A stretch of 64,000 nt of DNA from VRUE01 sp963697805 (GTDB lineage Bacteria; Actinomycetota; Thermoleophilia; Solirubrobacterales; 70-9): positions 310,001-374,000 of the forward strand of contig CAVOPB010000002.1 of NCBI GenBank assembly GCA_963697805.1, read 5' to 3'. Numbering within the stretch: the stretch's first letter is position 1; the number at the start of each line of letters is the position of its first letter. Below the pieces are notes generated by a model. The model did not search any database, was not told the origin of the DNA, and was given only the letters and a program-made list of their open reading frames with translations. Below, in pieces: positions 23,742 to 31,793 of the stretch. Made by a program: the position numbers and the translations under genes.

Positions 23742-25490
23742 GTGCTTGAGCCGTTCCAGCTCCCGTTCGTCCAGCGTGGCCTGATCGAGATCCTGATCCT
23801 CGCAATACCGGCGGGCCTGCTGGGCACATGGATCGTGTTGCGCGGCCTTGCCTTCTTCTCCCACGCCGTCGGCACCGCCGCCTTTCCCGGTCTGGTGCTC
23901 GCGGACGGCCTTGGCTTCCCCGCTTCGCTGGGCGCCTTTGGCGCTGCGCTCGCCTTCACATCGGGTGCGTCGGCTCTCCGCGGGCGGCGCACTGGCGACG
24001 ATGCCGTCGTCGCCCTCGTTCTCGTCGGGTGCCTGGCTGCTGGCGTGATCCTCGCCAGCGACGTGTTCGGCTCGGGCTCGAACATCGAGACGCTGCTGTT
24101 CGGCAGCCTGCTCCTGGTCGACGGCGGCGATCTGGCGCTCGCCGCAGCCGCCGCAGCCGCGACCCTTCTCGCCAGCGCCCTGGTCGGGCAGCACTGGTTG
24201 CGCATCGGCTTCGACCCATCGCTTGCCGACTCCGGCGGGCCGAGGCCGCAGATCTTCGACGCGATTCTGCTCGGGCTGATCGCCCTGGCGAGCACGGCCG
24301 CCCTGACCGTCGTCGGGGCGCTGCTGGTCACTGCGCTTTTCCTTGTCCCGGCCGTCACCTCGCGCCTCTTGACCGACCGGCTCCTTAGCTGGCAGTTCCT
24401 GAACGTCGCCCTGGTCGCCTCGGAGGGGACGGTCGGCCTCTGGCTCTCGGTCAAGACCGATGCCCCTCCGGGGGCGACGATTGCCTGCGTCGCGGGTGGC
24501 GTCTTCATCGTGGTCGCCGCGGCGCGCGCTTTGCTGAGCTTCCCGCGCGTGGCTGTCGTTGCCGCTGCGCTCGGAGCCCTGGCGCTTCTTGCGGCGGGCT
24601 GCGGCAGCGGGTCCAGCGACGGGGGCTCGGGAAAGCTCGACGTGGTGGCGACGACAACCCAGCTCGGAGATTTCGTGCGCAGCGTCGGTGGCGAAGCGGT
24701 CGAAGTCGATCAGATCCTCCAGCCGAACACCGACCCGCACGATTACGAGCCCCGGCCCTCCGACGTCGAGGGCGCGGCCGAGGCGGAGCTCGTCTTCGCC
24801 AACGGCGACAACCTCGACAGCTGGGTCGATCAGGTTGTTTCTGACAGCGGCAGCGACGCCGAGGTCATCGACCTCGGTGCCAAGGTCCCGATCAAGCTGC
24901 CGGGCGAGTCCTCGGGCGCGGAGGCCTCGAAGTACGACCCCCACTGGTGGCACGATCCCCGCAACGCCGAGTCGGCAGTCCGGCAGATCGAGCGATCCCT
25001 TGCGAGCGCCGATCCCACAGAGAAAAAGGAGTTCGAGCGCAACGCCGACGCCTATCTGGCCGAACTGAAGGCCCTCGACGCCGGAATCGCGAGGTGCATC
25101 CACTCGGTGCCGGTGACGCGGCGCAAGCTCGTCACCGACCACGACGCCTTCGGCTACTTCGCGAACCGGTACGGGATCGAAGTCCTCGGCGCGGTGATCC
25201 CCTCCCAGACGACCCAGGCGCAGGCATCGGCAAAGGATCTGAGCGACCTGGCGAAGACGATCGAGACCGAGAACGTGAAGGCGATCTTCCCCGAGAGCTC
25301 GCTCAGCCCGAAGGTGGCCGAGGCGATCGCGAGACAGACCGGCGCTTCCGCCGATTACACGCTCTACGGTGACACGCTTGGACCCGAAGGCTCGGGCGGG
25401 GAAACCTATGTGGGGATGGAGGAGGCAAATGCCGACGCCATGGTCCGCGGGTTCACCGGGGGGGAGCACGGATGCAAGGTGAAGCCCTAA
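23742..25490 (+). CDS. Zinc/manganese ABC transporter: permease and substrate-binding protein in one reading frame
   Basis: 582 residues from GTG 23742. Residues 1-268 are an ABC-3 permease (ZnuB/MntB family: LGTWIVLRGLAFFSHAVGTA near the N-terminus). Without a stop the frame continues into a ZnuA-like binding protein with lipobox LLAAGC (Cys 287) and metal ligands in DPHDYEPRPSDV, YDPHWWHDPRNAESAV and VTDHDAFGYFANRYG. Internal starts TTG 24531 and GTG 24549 would give a free lipoprotein, and a TGA at 24535-24537 in the +1 frame overlaps that TTG. So this may be a true fusion, or two coupled genes joined by a sequence error (this window contains many). Zinc import across the membrane. Confidence 0.8.
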   Translation: MLEPFQLPFVQRGLIEILILAIPAGLLGTWIVLRGLAFFSHAVGTAAFPGLVLADGLGFPASLGAFGAALAFTSGASALRGRRTGDDAVVALVLVGCLAAGVILASDVFGSGSNIETLLFGSLLLVDGGDLALAAAAAAATLLASALVGQHWLRIGFDPSLADSGGPRPQIFDAILLGLIALASTAALTVVGALLVTALFLVPAVTSRLLTDRLLSWQFLNVALVASEGTVGLWLSVKTDAPPGATIACVAGGVFIVVAAARALLSFPRVAVVAAALGALALLAAGCGSGSSDGGSGKLDVVATTTQLGDFVRSVGGEAVEVDQILQPNTDPHDYEPRPSDVEGAAEAELVFANGDNLDSWVDQVVSDSGSDAEVIDLGAKVPIKLPGESSGAEASKYDPHWWHDPRNAESAVRQIERSLASADPTEKKEFERNADAYLAELKALDAGIARCIHSVPVTRRKLVTDHDAFGYFANRYGIEVLGAVIPSQTTQAQASAKDLSDLAKTIETENVKAIFPESSLSPKVAEAIARQTGASADYTLYGDTLGPEGSGGETYVGMEEANADAMVRGFTGGEHGCKVKP

Positions 25491-26224
25491 TCGAGGCCGA
25501 CTCCCTTGCCGCCGGTTATAACGGCGAGCCGGCGATCACCGGCGTCTCCTTCTTCCTTCGGCCCGGGGAGAGGATGGCGTTGCTGGGGCCGAACGGGGGC
25601 GGAAAGACCACCCTGCTGCGCGCACTACTGGGCGAGCTGCGCCCCCTCGCCGGCAAGCTGCGCGTCGGCGTCCGCTGTGCCACCGTCCCACAGACCGAGC
25701 GCTCCCAGCTCGACTACCCGGTCTCGGCTCTCGACGTGGCGGCGATGGGGGCCCTCTCCCGCCTCCCCTGGTGGCGCCGGCCGGGGCGGCGCGAGCGCGA
25801 GGCGGCGATGGCGGCGCTGCAGAAGGTCGGCCTTGACGATCTCGCCGGGGAAACCTTCGGCAAGCTGTCCGGCGGCCAGCGCCAGCGGGTCCTTATTGCG
25901 CGGAGCCTCGTTCAGGACGCGCAGATCCTGCTCCTCGACGAGCCCTTCTCCGGCTTGGACCGTCCCGGGTCAGAGCTATTGGAAACGCTGATCGAGACCC
26001 TCGCGGATGAGGGACGGGCAGCGATTATCGCCACCCATGACCTCGGCCAGGCTCGGCGCCTGGACAGCGTGCTCTGCATCAACCGCGCCCAGATCGCGGT
26101 CGGCGCCCCCGAAGAGGTTCTGGACCTCGCCGTCCTCGAAGCCACCTACGGCGGCTCGATCGTCGAGCTGCCCGGCTCCGCCTCCCGCGCGATCCTCCCC
26201 CCGCACCATCACCATCACCACTGA
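25472..26224 (+). CDS. znuC: Zinc ABC transporter ATP-binding protein with hexahistidine tail
   Basis: 250 residues. Walker A GPNGGGKTTLLRALLG, signature LSGGQRQRVLIARSLV, Walker B ILLLDEPFSGLD and H-loop ATHD. The start overlaps the upstream gene by 19 bp, implying translational coupling. The protein ends in PPHHHHHH, a natural run of six His; metal-binding His tails occur in zinc-handling proteins and may buffer or sense zinc at the membrane. Energises the permeases encoded on either side. Confidence 0.9.
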   Translation: MQGEALIEADSLAAGYNGEPAITGVSFFLRPGERMALLGPNGGGKTTLLRALLGELRPLAGKLRVGVRCATVPQTERSQLDYPVSALDVAAMGALSRLPWWRRPGRREREAAMAALQKVGLDDLAGETFGKLSGGQRQRVLIARSLVQDAQILLLDEPFSGLDRPGSELLETLIETLADEGRAAIIATHDLGQARRLDSVLCINRAQIAVGAPEEVLDLAVLEATYGGSIVELPGSASRAILPPHHHHHH

Positions 26225-26227
26225 GCG

Positions 26228-27073
26228 ATGCTCGAGCCTCTACAAGACGAATTCATGCGGCGAGCGATCGCCGAGATGACAATGATCGCGATCGCCGGCG
26301 GCGCGCTGGGCTGCTGGGTAATCCTCTACCGTCTCTCATATGCGGCCGAGTCGCTGGCCCACTCGATCCTCCCCGGCTTGGTCCTCGCCGCGATCGCGGG
26401 GGTGCCGCTGATCGTCGGCGGCGTGCCGGGCATCATCGTCGCGGCGCTGGCGATCGCGGTTGTCTCGCGCGTTCCCGGCATCAGCCGTGAGGCGGCGGTC
26501 GGCGTCGTCGTCACCACGTTGTTCGGCCTCGGTGTGCTGCTGGCGCTGTCCCCGGACTCCCCGCCCGGCATTCAGGAGGTGCTCTTCGGCGACATCCTCG
26601 GTCCGTCCGACATCGACCTCGCCTCCGCAGGCGTCCTTGCGCTCACGGTCGGCATCTCGCTCGCCTTGCTCCACGGGCGGCTGCTGGCCGGTGGCTTCGA
26701 TCGCGGCGCGGCGCGGTTCCTGGGCGGCGCGCCGGGAAAAACCGAAGCGGCGCTGCTCGTCCTGTTGGCGCTGGCGGTCGTGGTCGCCGTCCAGGGCCTG
26801 GGCAACCTTCTGGTCGTCGCGGTCTTCGTCGGGCCCGCCGCAACAGCCCGCCAGTTCACCGACCGGATCGCGCCGATGCTGGCCCTTGCCGTCGCGGTGG
26901 CGGTATTTGCCGGCCTCGCCGGGCTTTACCTCTCCTATTACGCGGGGACGGCGGGTGGCGCCTCGGTGGCGCTGGCGATCGCCGCCGCCTACCTGCTCTC
27001 CCTGCCGGCCGCTCGGCTGCTCTTGCTCCTGCGCAGCGAAAAGCGGGCCCCCGCTGGGGCTACGATCGGTTGA
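26228..27073 (+). CDS. znuB: Zinc/manganese ABC transporter permease (ABC-3 family)
   Basis: 281 residues, 3 bp after the ATPase stop. About eight membrane helices; typical segments are MIAIAGGALGCWVILYRLSY, AESLAHSILPGLVLAAIAGV and the LLVVAVFVGPAATARQFTDR region expected near the cytoplasmic coupling helix. It is the second ABC-3 permease in the operon, so the transporter may be a heterodimer of permeases rather than the usual homodimer. Confidence 0.88.
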   Translation: MLEPLQDEFMRRAIAEMTMIAIAGGALGCWVILYRLSYAAESLAHSILPGLVLAAIAGVPLIVGGVPGIIVAALAIAVVSRVPGISREAAVGVVVTTLFGLGVLLALSPDSPPGIQEVLFGDILGPSDIDLASAGVLALTVGISLALLHGRLLAGGFDRGAARFLGGAPGKTEAALLVLLALAVVVAVQGLGNLLVVAVFVGPAATARQFTDRIAPMLALAVAVAVFAGLAGLYLSYYAGTAGGASVALAIAAAYLLSLPAARLLLLLRSEKRAPAGATIG

Positions 27074-27074
27074 G

Positions 27075-27521
27075 ATGGCGACCGCGGTCGACACCACTTG
27101 GGTCGAGCACGCGCTGGCGATGCTGGGCGAGGCGGGCTATCGTCGCGGCGGCGCCCGAACCGCTGTCGTCGAGGCACTGGCCCGACACGATTGCGCCGTC
27201 AGCGCGCTTGCGCTGGAGGAGGACCTGCGGCGGCGTAAGGTCCACGTCGGCCGCGCCAGCATTTACCGCGCTCTCGAGGTGCTCGAGGAACTGGGGCTCG
27301 TCCAGCGCTTCGAGGTCGAGCGCGGCATCGCCAGCTATGAGCGAGTCAATCTCAGCGGACAGCATCACCATCACGCGGTCTGTCGGCGCTGTGGCAGGAT
27401 GGAGCCGTTCGAGGATCGCGCCCTCGAGCGAGCGATCGAGCAGGTCTCCGATCTGGTCCCGTTTGAGATCGCCGAGCACGACGTCGTGCTGCGCGGTCTC
27501 TGCGAGCGCTGCTCGAACTGA
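27075..27521 (+). CDS. Fur-family transcriptional regulator, probably Zur
   Basis: 148 residues from ATG 27075, overlapping by position with the end of the permease gene (TGAGATG). Winged helix: GYRRGGARTAVVEALARHDC, VGRASIYRALEVLEELGLVQ. Metal sites: QHHHHAVCRRCGRMEPFED followed by LCERCSN, the two Cys-x-x-Cys pairs of the structural zinc site. As the last gene of a zinc uptake operon it is most likely the zinc-sensing repressor acting on the AT-rich region at 23701-23736, possibly autoregulating. Confidence 0.87.
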   Translation: MATAVDTTWVEHALAMLGEAGYRRGGARTAVVEALARHDCAVSALALEEDLRRRKVHVGRASIYRALEVLEELGLVQRFEVERGIASYERVNLSGQHHHHAVCRRCGRMEPFEDRALERAIEQVSDLVPFEIAEHDVVLRGLCERCSN

Positions 27522-27537
27522 GTTCCGCGCCGCCCCG

Positions 27538-27777
27538 TTACCTGCTCGCCGTTTGAGGAGCGGCAGGCGAGCCGGCGGCCTGCGCGCCCGGCGGCTGCTT
27601 GGCCGAGCCGCTGACCAGCAGGGCCGAAGCCAGCAGGCCGGCGGCGAAGAGGCAGATCGTGGCCCGTCGCAGCCGTTGCGGAGTGAGCCAGCCGTAGTTG
27701 CGGGTCCCGAGCCAGGAACGGACGCCCGTGACCGCCGCTCCACTCGTCATCGCCGTCGCCATGCACTGCACGCACAC
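27538..27777 (-). CDS. Small membrane protein with N-terminal Cys-x-x-Cys
   Basis: 79 residues starting MCVQCMATAMTSGAAVTGVR, then WLGTRNYGWLTPQRLRRATI and one transmembrane segment (ICLFAAGLLASALLVSG), ending in an Ala/Pro-rich tail. Short proteins that begin MCxxCMxTAM with an amphipathic stretch and one helix recur in actinobacteria; function unknown. Convergent with the Fur gene (16 bp apart). The size makes the call moderate. Confidence 0.6.
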   Translation of the reverse strand: MCVQCMATAMTSGAAVTGVRSWLGTRNYGWLTPQRLRRATICLFAAGLLASALLVSGSAKQPPGAQAAGSPAAPQTASR

Positions 27778-27912
27778 GCTTGAAGGGTAGCGCGCAGCGG
27801 CAATTCCCGCCCGGGGTTCAAGCGTCCGAGCGGGAGACCGAGGAGAACCAGGTCGAAGGCTGGAGGGTGTTCGCCCTCAAGCCCGAACGTCAAGCCCAAG
27901 AGGAGGCTGGCC

Positions 27913-28530
27913 CTGCCAACCGAGGACAATCCCGAGCTGATCGTTCGCCTGGCGATAGCCGTCACGGTTGCCACGGTGCTCTTTGCGCCGTCCGCGGCCA
28001 CGGCGTCCCCTGGCGGCGTAGGACCGGCCTCGAGCAGCGCGGGTGTCCCTGCGTCGATCCCGGTTGAAGCCGAATGCCCTTCAGAAGGCGGCGGCCTTGC
28101 GAATGGAACCTGCGTCCCGATCAGGAAGGCTCGGCTGATCGACGGCAAGGCGGTGGCGCCCCCCGGCTCTATTGAAGCTGTGGCGGCGGTAATCGACGCA
28201 GCCAATCGCATCCGCACCACTCCCTACGTATGGGGTGGTGGGCACGGTCGCTGGTGGGACCGCGGCTACGACTGCTCGGGGTCAGTCGGCTACGCGCTCC
28301 ACGGTGCCGGCCTACTCGAAGCCCCGATGACCTCCGGTGAAATGACGCGGTGGGGGATGCCGGGCAGGGGCCGCTGGATCACGATCTACGCAAATTCGAG
28401 ACACGTCTTCGCGGTGATCGCCGGCCTGCGATGGGACACGGTCGGAGATGCATTTGGAACAGGACCGCGCTGGCACGAAGAGATGGTTCCGACCGCCGGC
28501 TTCGTCGCACGGCATCCTCCGGGCTACTGA
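27913..28530 (+). CDS. Secreted NlpC/P60-like protein, copy 1
   Basis: 205 residues if initiated at CTG 27913, which follows aggagg (27901-27906) at a 6-nt spacing and yields a signal peptide (PELIVRLAIAVTVATVLFA). The first ATG/GTG/TTG-type start, GTG 27976, would cut the signal peptide in half. The domain begins near the middle: TTPYVWGGGHGRWWDRGYDC followed by SGSVGYALHGAGLL, with the catalytic Cys in YDCSG, and SRHVFAVIAGLRWDT supplying the His. Probably a peptidoglycan endopeptidase or amidase. Paralogous to the next gene. Confidence 0.72.
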   Translation: MPTEDNPELIVRLAIAVTVATVLFAPSAATASPGGVGPASSSAGVPASIPVEAECPSEGGGLANGTCVPIRKARLIDGKAVAPPGSIEAVAAVIDAANRIRTTPYVWGGGHGRWWDRGYDCSGSVGYALHGAGLLEAPMTSGEMTRWGMPGRGRWITIYANSRHVFAVIAGLRWDTVGDAFGTGPRWHEEMVPTAGFVARHPPGY

Positions 28531-28578
28531 CCCAGGAGCCAAGAATGATCACGCCCACCGTCGTGGACAAATCCCCCG

Positions 28579-29379
28579 ATGCTCAGCTCAATCTCGCATC
28601 CTGATTCGCGGCCAGCGAGTCTCCTCGCGCTCGGCGTGGTGGTGCTGGCCGTGGCCGGCTGCGGCCAGTCCTGGACGGCCGCCATCGCCGAACGAGAAGC
28701 CGCTCGCCAGGAACTGATCGCCAAAGAGCGCATATCCAGTCCTTCGAGGGAGCGGCCATTGCCAAGCCCTCGTCCTCAGACGAAGCGGCCGCCGAGGCCG
28801 CCCCTGCAACACGCGATCGCGAGGGCGAGGGCAATCCCACCCCCGGCCCCACCATCGTCACTGCCGCCCGCATCCGCCGGTAGCAACGGCTCCTATGCCC
28901 AGCCACCAGGTGGGACCGGCAAAAAGATCACTCCCGCCAACATTTCCGCCCTCGAGCGGCGAGAAGCCGAGGGCCTCGCGATATCGATGAACGGCGTCGC
29001 GCTCGCCCCGCCGCAGGCCCCAAGGGCAATCCAGGCCGCTATCGCGGCCGCCGACTCGATCGTCGGCACGCCCTACATCTGGGGCGGCGGGCATGCTTCC
29101 TGGTCGTCCCCGGGCTATGACTGCTCAGGCGCAGTCAGCTTTGCGTTGGCCGGCGGCGGCTTCCTCGATACACCGCTTGGATCGAGCCAGCTCGAGTCCT
29201 GGGGCGATCCCGGCCCCGGGCGTTGGCTGACGGTCTACGCCAATGCCGAGCACACCTACGTCGTGATTGCAGGACTGCGCTTCGACACGGTGGGGGACGC
29301 CAGGGGCACCGGTCCACGATGGCATCCCGTCCCGGTGTCGTCTGAGGGGTTCGTGGCGCGTCATCCGCCGGGGTACTGA
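28579..29379 (+). CDS. NlpC/P60-like lipoprotein, copy 2
   Basis: 266 residues with a lipoprotein signal (LLALGVVVLAVAGC), an Arg/Pro-rich linker of about 90 residues and a C-terminal domain parallel to copy 1: VGTPYIWGGGHASWSSPGYD, CSGAVSFALAGGGFL, EHTYVVIAGLRFDTVGDARG, TGPRWH, FVARHPPGY. Catalytic Cys and His are present. The two domains align throughout, so they arose by tandem duplication, one secreted freely and one lipid-anchored. Likely cell-wall hydrolases. Confidence 0.78.
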   Translation: MLSSISHPDSRPASLLALGVVVLAVAGCGQSWTAAIAEREAARQELIAKERISSPSRERPLPSPRPQTKRPPRPPLQHAIARARAIPPPAPPSSLPPASAGSNGSYAQPPGGTGKKITPANISALERREAEGLAISMNGVALAPPQAPRAIQAAIAAADSIVGTPYIWGGGHASWSSPGYDCSGAVSFALAGGGFLDTPLGSSQLESWGDPGPGRWLTVYANAEHTYVVIAGLRFDTVGDARGTGPRWHPVPVSSEGFVARHPPGY

Positions 29380-29453
29380 CTCAGTCGCGAACTCAGTCCC
29401 GCCGGAGGCGCGGCCCCGTCGCCCATGGCCGAGCACAAGGTGCGCCGACTTGC

Positions 29454-30059
29454 CTATAGGCCTGGCGCGCCCCCCGGGACAGGCCGGGGGGCGCGCAAAA
29501 GAGCCACCCCCATCGCCCCGATGCCGAGGTCCCGAACGGCTGCTGCCACCAGCTGCACTCCGTCCGCCGCGCCCTGGGTCAAGACGACGAGGACGACGCC
29601 GATCGCGAGCGCGTAGCCGGTCCAGGCGGGCAATACGCCGGCTTTGGCCACGGCGACCCCGAACCCGATTCCCGCCAGCAGCATCACCGCCCCGTGCAGG
29701 GTCATCAGCAGGCCGAGATCATCCGACAGCGCGTCGTAGTCGGGTGTCCCATCGACAAGCGCGTAGATGACGGTGAAGGTGAAGAAGACGAAGGCGTAGG
29801 CGTAGGCCCAGGCGCTGACCGTGCCGAGGCGTTCCATCCTGCTGCGCTGCACCCACCAGAGGCCGATCACGATCGGCGGAATCGCGGCCTCAGCAATCAG
29901 CGTCAACCACAGCTGACCGTCCGAAAAGCCCCCCTGGCTTGCCTCGATCAGGTCGGAGACCCAGTACAGGAGGGAGAAGAACGCGGCCGAAGACCCGAGC
30001 ACGACCACACCGCGCCGTCCGATCTCCAGACCGCGCCCTGCCTCTGGCGAGCCGTTCAC
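29454..30059 (-). CDS. Polytopic membrane protein of unknown function
   Basis: 201 residues from GTG 30059, whose start overlaps the stop of the upstream gene (GTGA). Five to six hydrophobic helices: LGSSAAFFSLLYWVSDLIEA, LTLIAEAAIPPIVIGLWWVQ, TVSAWAYAYAFVFFTFTVIY, LMTLHGAVMLLAGIGFGVAV, GYALAIGVVLVVLTQG and DLGIGAMGVALLRA. No family recognised. Last gene of the minus-strand group that includes TlpA and SCO1, so it may take part in envelope redox or copper handling. Confidence 0.72.
   Translation of the reverse strand: MNGSPEAGRGLEIGRRGVVVLGSSAAFFSLLYWVSDLIEASQGGFSDGQLWLTLIAEAAIPPIVIGLWWVQRSRMERLGTVSAWAYAYAFVFFTFTVIYALVDGTPDYDALSDDLGLLMTLHGAVMLLAGIGFGVAVAKAGVLPAWTGYALAIGVVLVVLTQGAADGVQLVAAAVRDLGIGAMGVALLRAPRPVPGGAPGL
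29465..29496. terminator. Strong GC stem-loop between convergent genes
   Basis: Perfect 13-bp stem GCGCGCCCCCCGG / CCGGGGGGCGCGC with a 6-nt loop, overlapping the 3' end of the minus-strand membrane-protein gene and facing the NlpC/P60 gene. Fits a shared terminator, though without a T-tract on the plus side. Confidence 0.55.
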
Positions 30060-30569
30060 CTGCGGTTGCCGTGGTTGATCGCGCTGTTGGCCATCGAGAC
30101 GAAGGCCCTCCTGCCGCCGAGGGCGTTGGCCTGGATCTCGTAGCGGACGCTCTTCTGGATCCACTGGATCGACGGCGGCGAGCAGGACCCGCCGCAGGAC
30201 AGCGGCTTGAAGTAGCCCTTGATCCCCTCCGCGAGCGAGACGTTGGTCGACTTGTAGCCCAACGGCCTGCCCTTCTCGCCGGTGAAGTCAGCAAGGAAGC
30301 AGGCGGTGCTGCCGCCGCAGTCCCTGGCCCCGCTGAGTTCGAGCTCGTACTCGCCGTGCTTCGCTGTCGCCGCGGCCGTCGGTGTAGATCTTGCCGCCGC
30401 TCTTGAGGTCCAGGTTGATCTTGGACGGCAGCAGGACCACGATGCCCGCGCTCTGGGCGTCAGGCAGCACTGAGCTGAGACGGCTGGGGACGTCGACGGT
30501 CTGGGCGGCCGCCGCGACGGAGGTGAGGAGGACGAAGGCGCCGAGGGCGACGGCGAGCAGACGGGACAT
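30056..30569 (-). CDS. Small secreted protein, interrupted by a frameshift
   Basis: Starts at ATG 30569 with a signal peptide (MSRLLAVALGAFVLLTSVAA). The first part (VPSRLSSVLPDAQSAGIVVL, NLDLKSGGKIYTDGRGDS) lies in one frame; after about 30365 the sequence continues in another frame as KHGEYELELSGARDCGGSTA, later KPLSCGGSCSPPSIQWIQKS and SMANSAINHGNRR, ending at 30056. Removing one G gives a continuous protein of about 170 residues with two Cys pairs. Function unknown; it lies between TlpA and a membrane protein. Confidence 0.7.
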
Positions 30570-30579
30570 GGAGTCCAGC

Positions 30580-31087
30580 CTAGCTCCGCTGCGCGGCAGC
30601 GAGCGCTTCCCGAAGGTCGCTCGCGGTCTGCGGGCCACGAAGGGTCTCCACGATCCGACCCTGCGAGTCGATCGCGACCGTCGTCGGCAGGCCGCTGAAG
30701 GAGTAGCGGGCGCCGTAGACACCGTCGGGGTCGCTGAGGACGGGGAAGGTCCAATCGTAGGTGCGGATGAACTCGCGGGCGGCATCCTCGCGATCGGTGT
30801 AGTCGACACCGACGAGACGGGCCCCGCCCGGGAGCGTCCGCGACAGGCGCTCGAGTTCGGGCGCCTCCTGGCGGCAGGGGTCGCACCAGCTGGCCCAGAA
30901 GTTGATCAGCGCCGGCGCCCCGCGAAGGTCGGCGAGCGTCACCTTCGGCGGTTGCAGGACCGCGGAGGGGAGCGCCGGCGCCGGCTCTCCCGCGGTCCGG
31001 TTCGAGCTCGCGGTGAGCACCTCGACCACGATCACCGCGACCACCGCCGACGACGGCGAGGATGGTCAGTGACGCGCGCCGCGACAA
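30580..31087 (-). CDS. TlpA/ResA-like thioredoxin, frameshift in the membrane anchor
   Basis: The thioredoxin domain is intact: ALINFWASWCDPCRQEAPEL with the active site Cys-Asp-Pro-Cys, and FSGLPTTVAIDSQGRIVE with the cis-Pro. The uncorrected frame starts at GTG 31044 (154 residues). A TTG at 31087, 5 bp after the SCO1 stop, encodes SRRASLTILAVVG, which joins the VVAVIVVEVLTASS anchor only if one base is removed near 31040. Extracytoplasmic thiol-disulfide reductant; next to SCO1 it suggests a role in copper-site or cytochrome oxidase assembly. Confidence 0.84.
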
Positions 31088-31092
31088 CGGCG

Positions 31093-31740
31093 CTACTGCC
31101 GCTCGAGCAGGGGCACGTCGTGGACGATTTCGGAGGGGGTGAAGTTGGCCGGGTAGAGGGTCGTGATCCTGCCGTCGGCGCCGATCCCATAGACCAGGGC
31201 GGAGTGCTCGACCAGGTCGCGGCCGGCCTTGTCGGGGCGGGCGACGATGTTCCAGTCCTTCCAGACCTGACCGAGTTCGGCGCGATTGCCGATCAGGTAC
31301 TGCATCCGGCCGCTCATCGCGTGGTCCCTAAGGAAGGCGGAGACGGTCTTCGGATTGTCCCCCCGCGGGTCGGTGGAGACTGCGACGATCTCGAGGCCCT
31401 TTGCCTTCGGGCCGAGCAGCGCCTGCGCCGTCTTCAGGTGGCTGACGATCAGCGGGCAGACGTCGGGGCAGTGGGTGTAGATGAAGGTCACCAGCACCGC
31501 CTTGCCGCGGTATTCCCTCAGGTTCACCGACTGCCCCAGCGAATTCCGCAGCTCCAGCGATGCCGCCGGCTTCGGGGGCGACGCTTCGGCGCCCGCGAAC
31601 TTCCCTATGCCGCTCGCACCGGAGCTCTTGCCGGTGGCCCCGTCGGAGCCGCCACCGCAGCCGGCGGCGAGAAGGGCCGCGGACAGGAGGAGCAGGGCCA
31701 GGGTCGGCCACCGACGCGAATTGATCGACAGACGGGTCAT
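31093..31740 (-). CDS. SCO1/SenC-family copper chaperone lipoprotein
   Basis: 215 residues from ATG 31740. Lipoprotein signal (LALLLLSAALLAAGC), then the SCO domain: VLVTFIYTHCPDVCPLIVSH with the copper-binding Cys-x3-Cys, the later His in LVEHSALVYGIGADG and the VAVSTDPRGDNPKTV segment. All three copper ligands are present. SCO proteins deliver copper to the CuA centre of cytochrome c oxidase. It lies between PaiB and TlpA on the minus strand. The same reading frame accidentally runs on from PaiB; I treat them as two genes. Confidence 0.92.
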   Translation of the reverse strand: MTRLSINSRRWPTLALLLLSAALLAAGCGGGSDGATGKSSGASGIGKFAGAEASPPKPAASLELRNSLGQSVNLREYRGKAVLVTFIYTHCPDVCPLIVSHLKTAQALLGPKAKGLEIVAVSTDPRGDNPKTVSAFLRDHAMSGRMQYLIGNRAELGQVWKDWNIVARPDKAGRDLVEHSALVYGIGADGRITTLYPANFTPSEIVHDVPLLERQ

Positions 31741-31793
31741 CTCGGGCGGACGAGAGCCAGCGATGAAGGATACGAGGCTGTGCTCGTCGCGGT

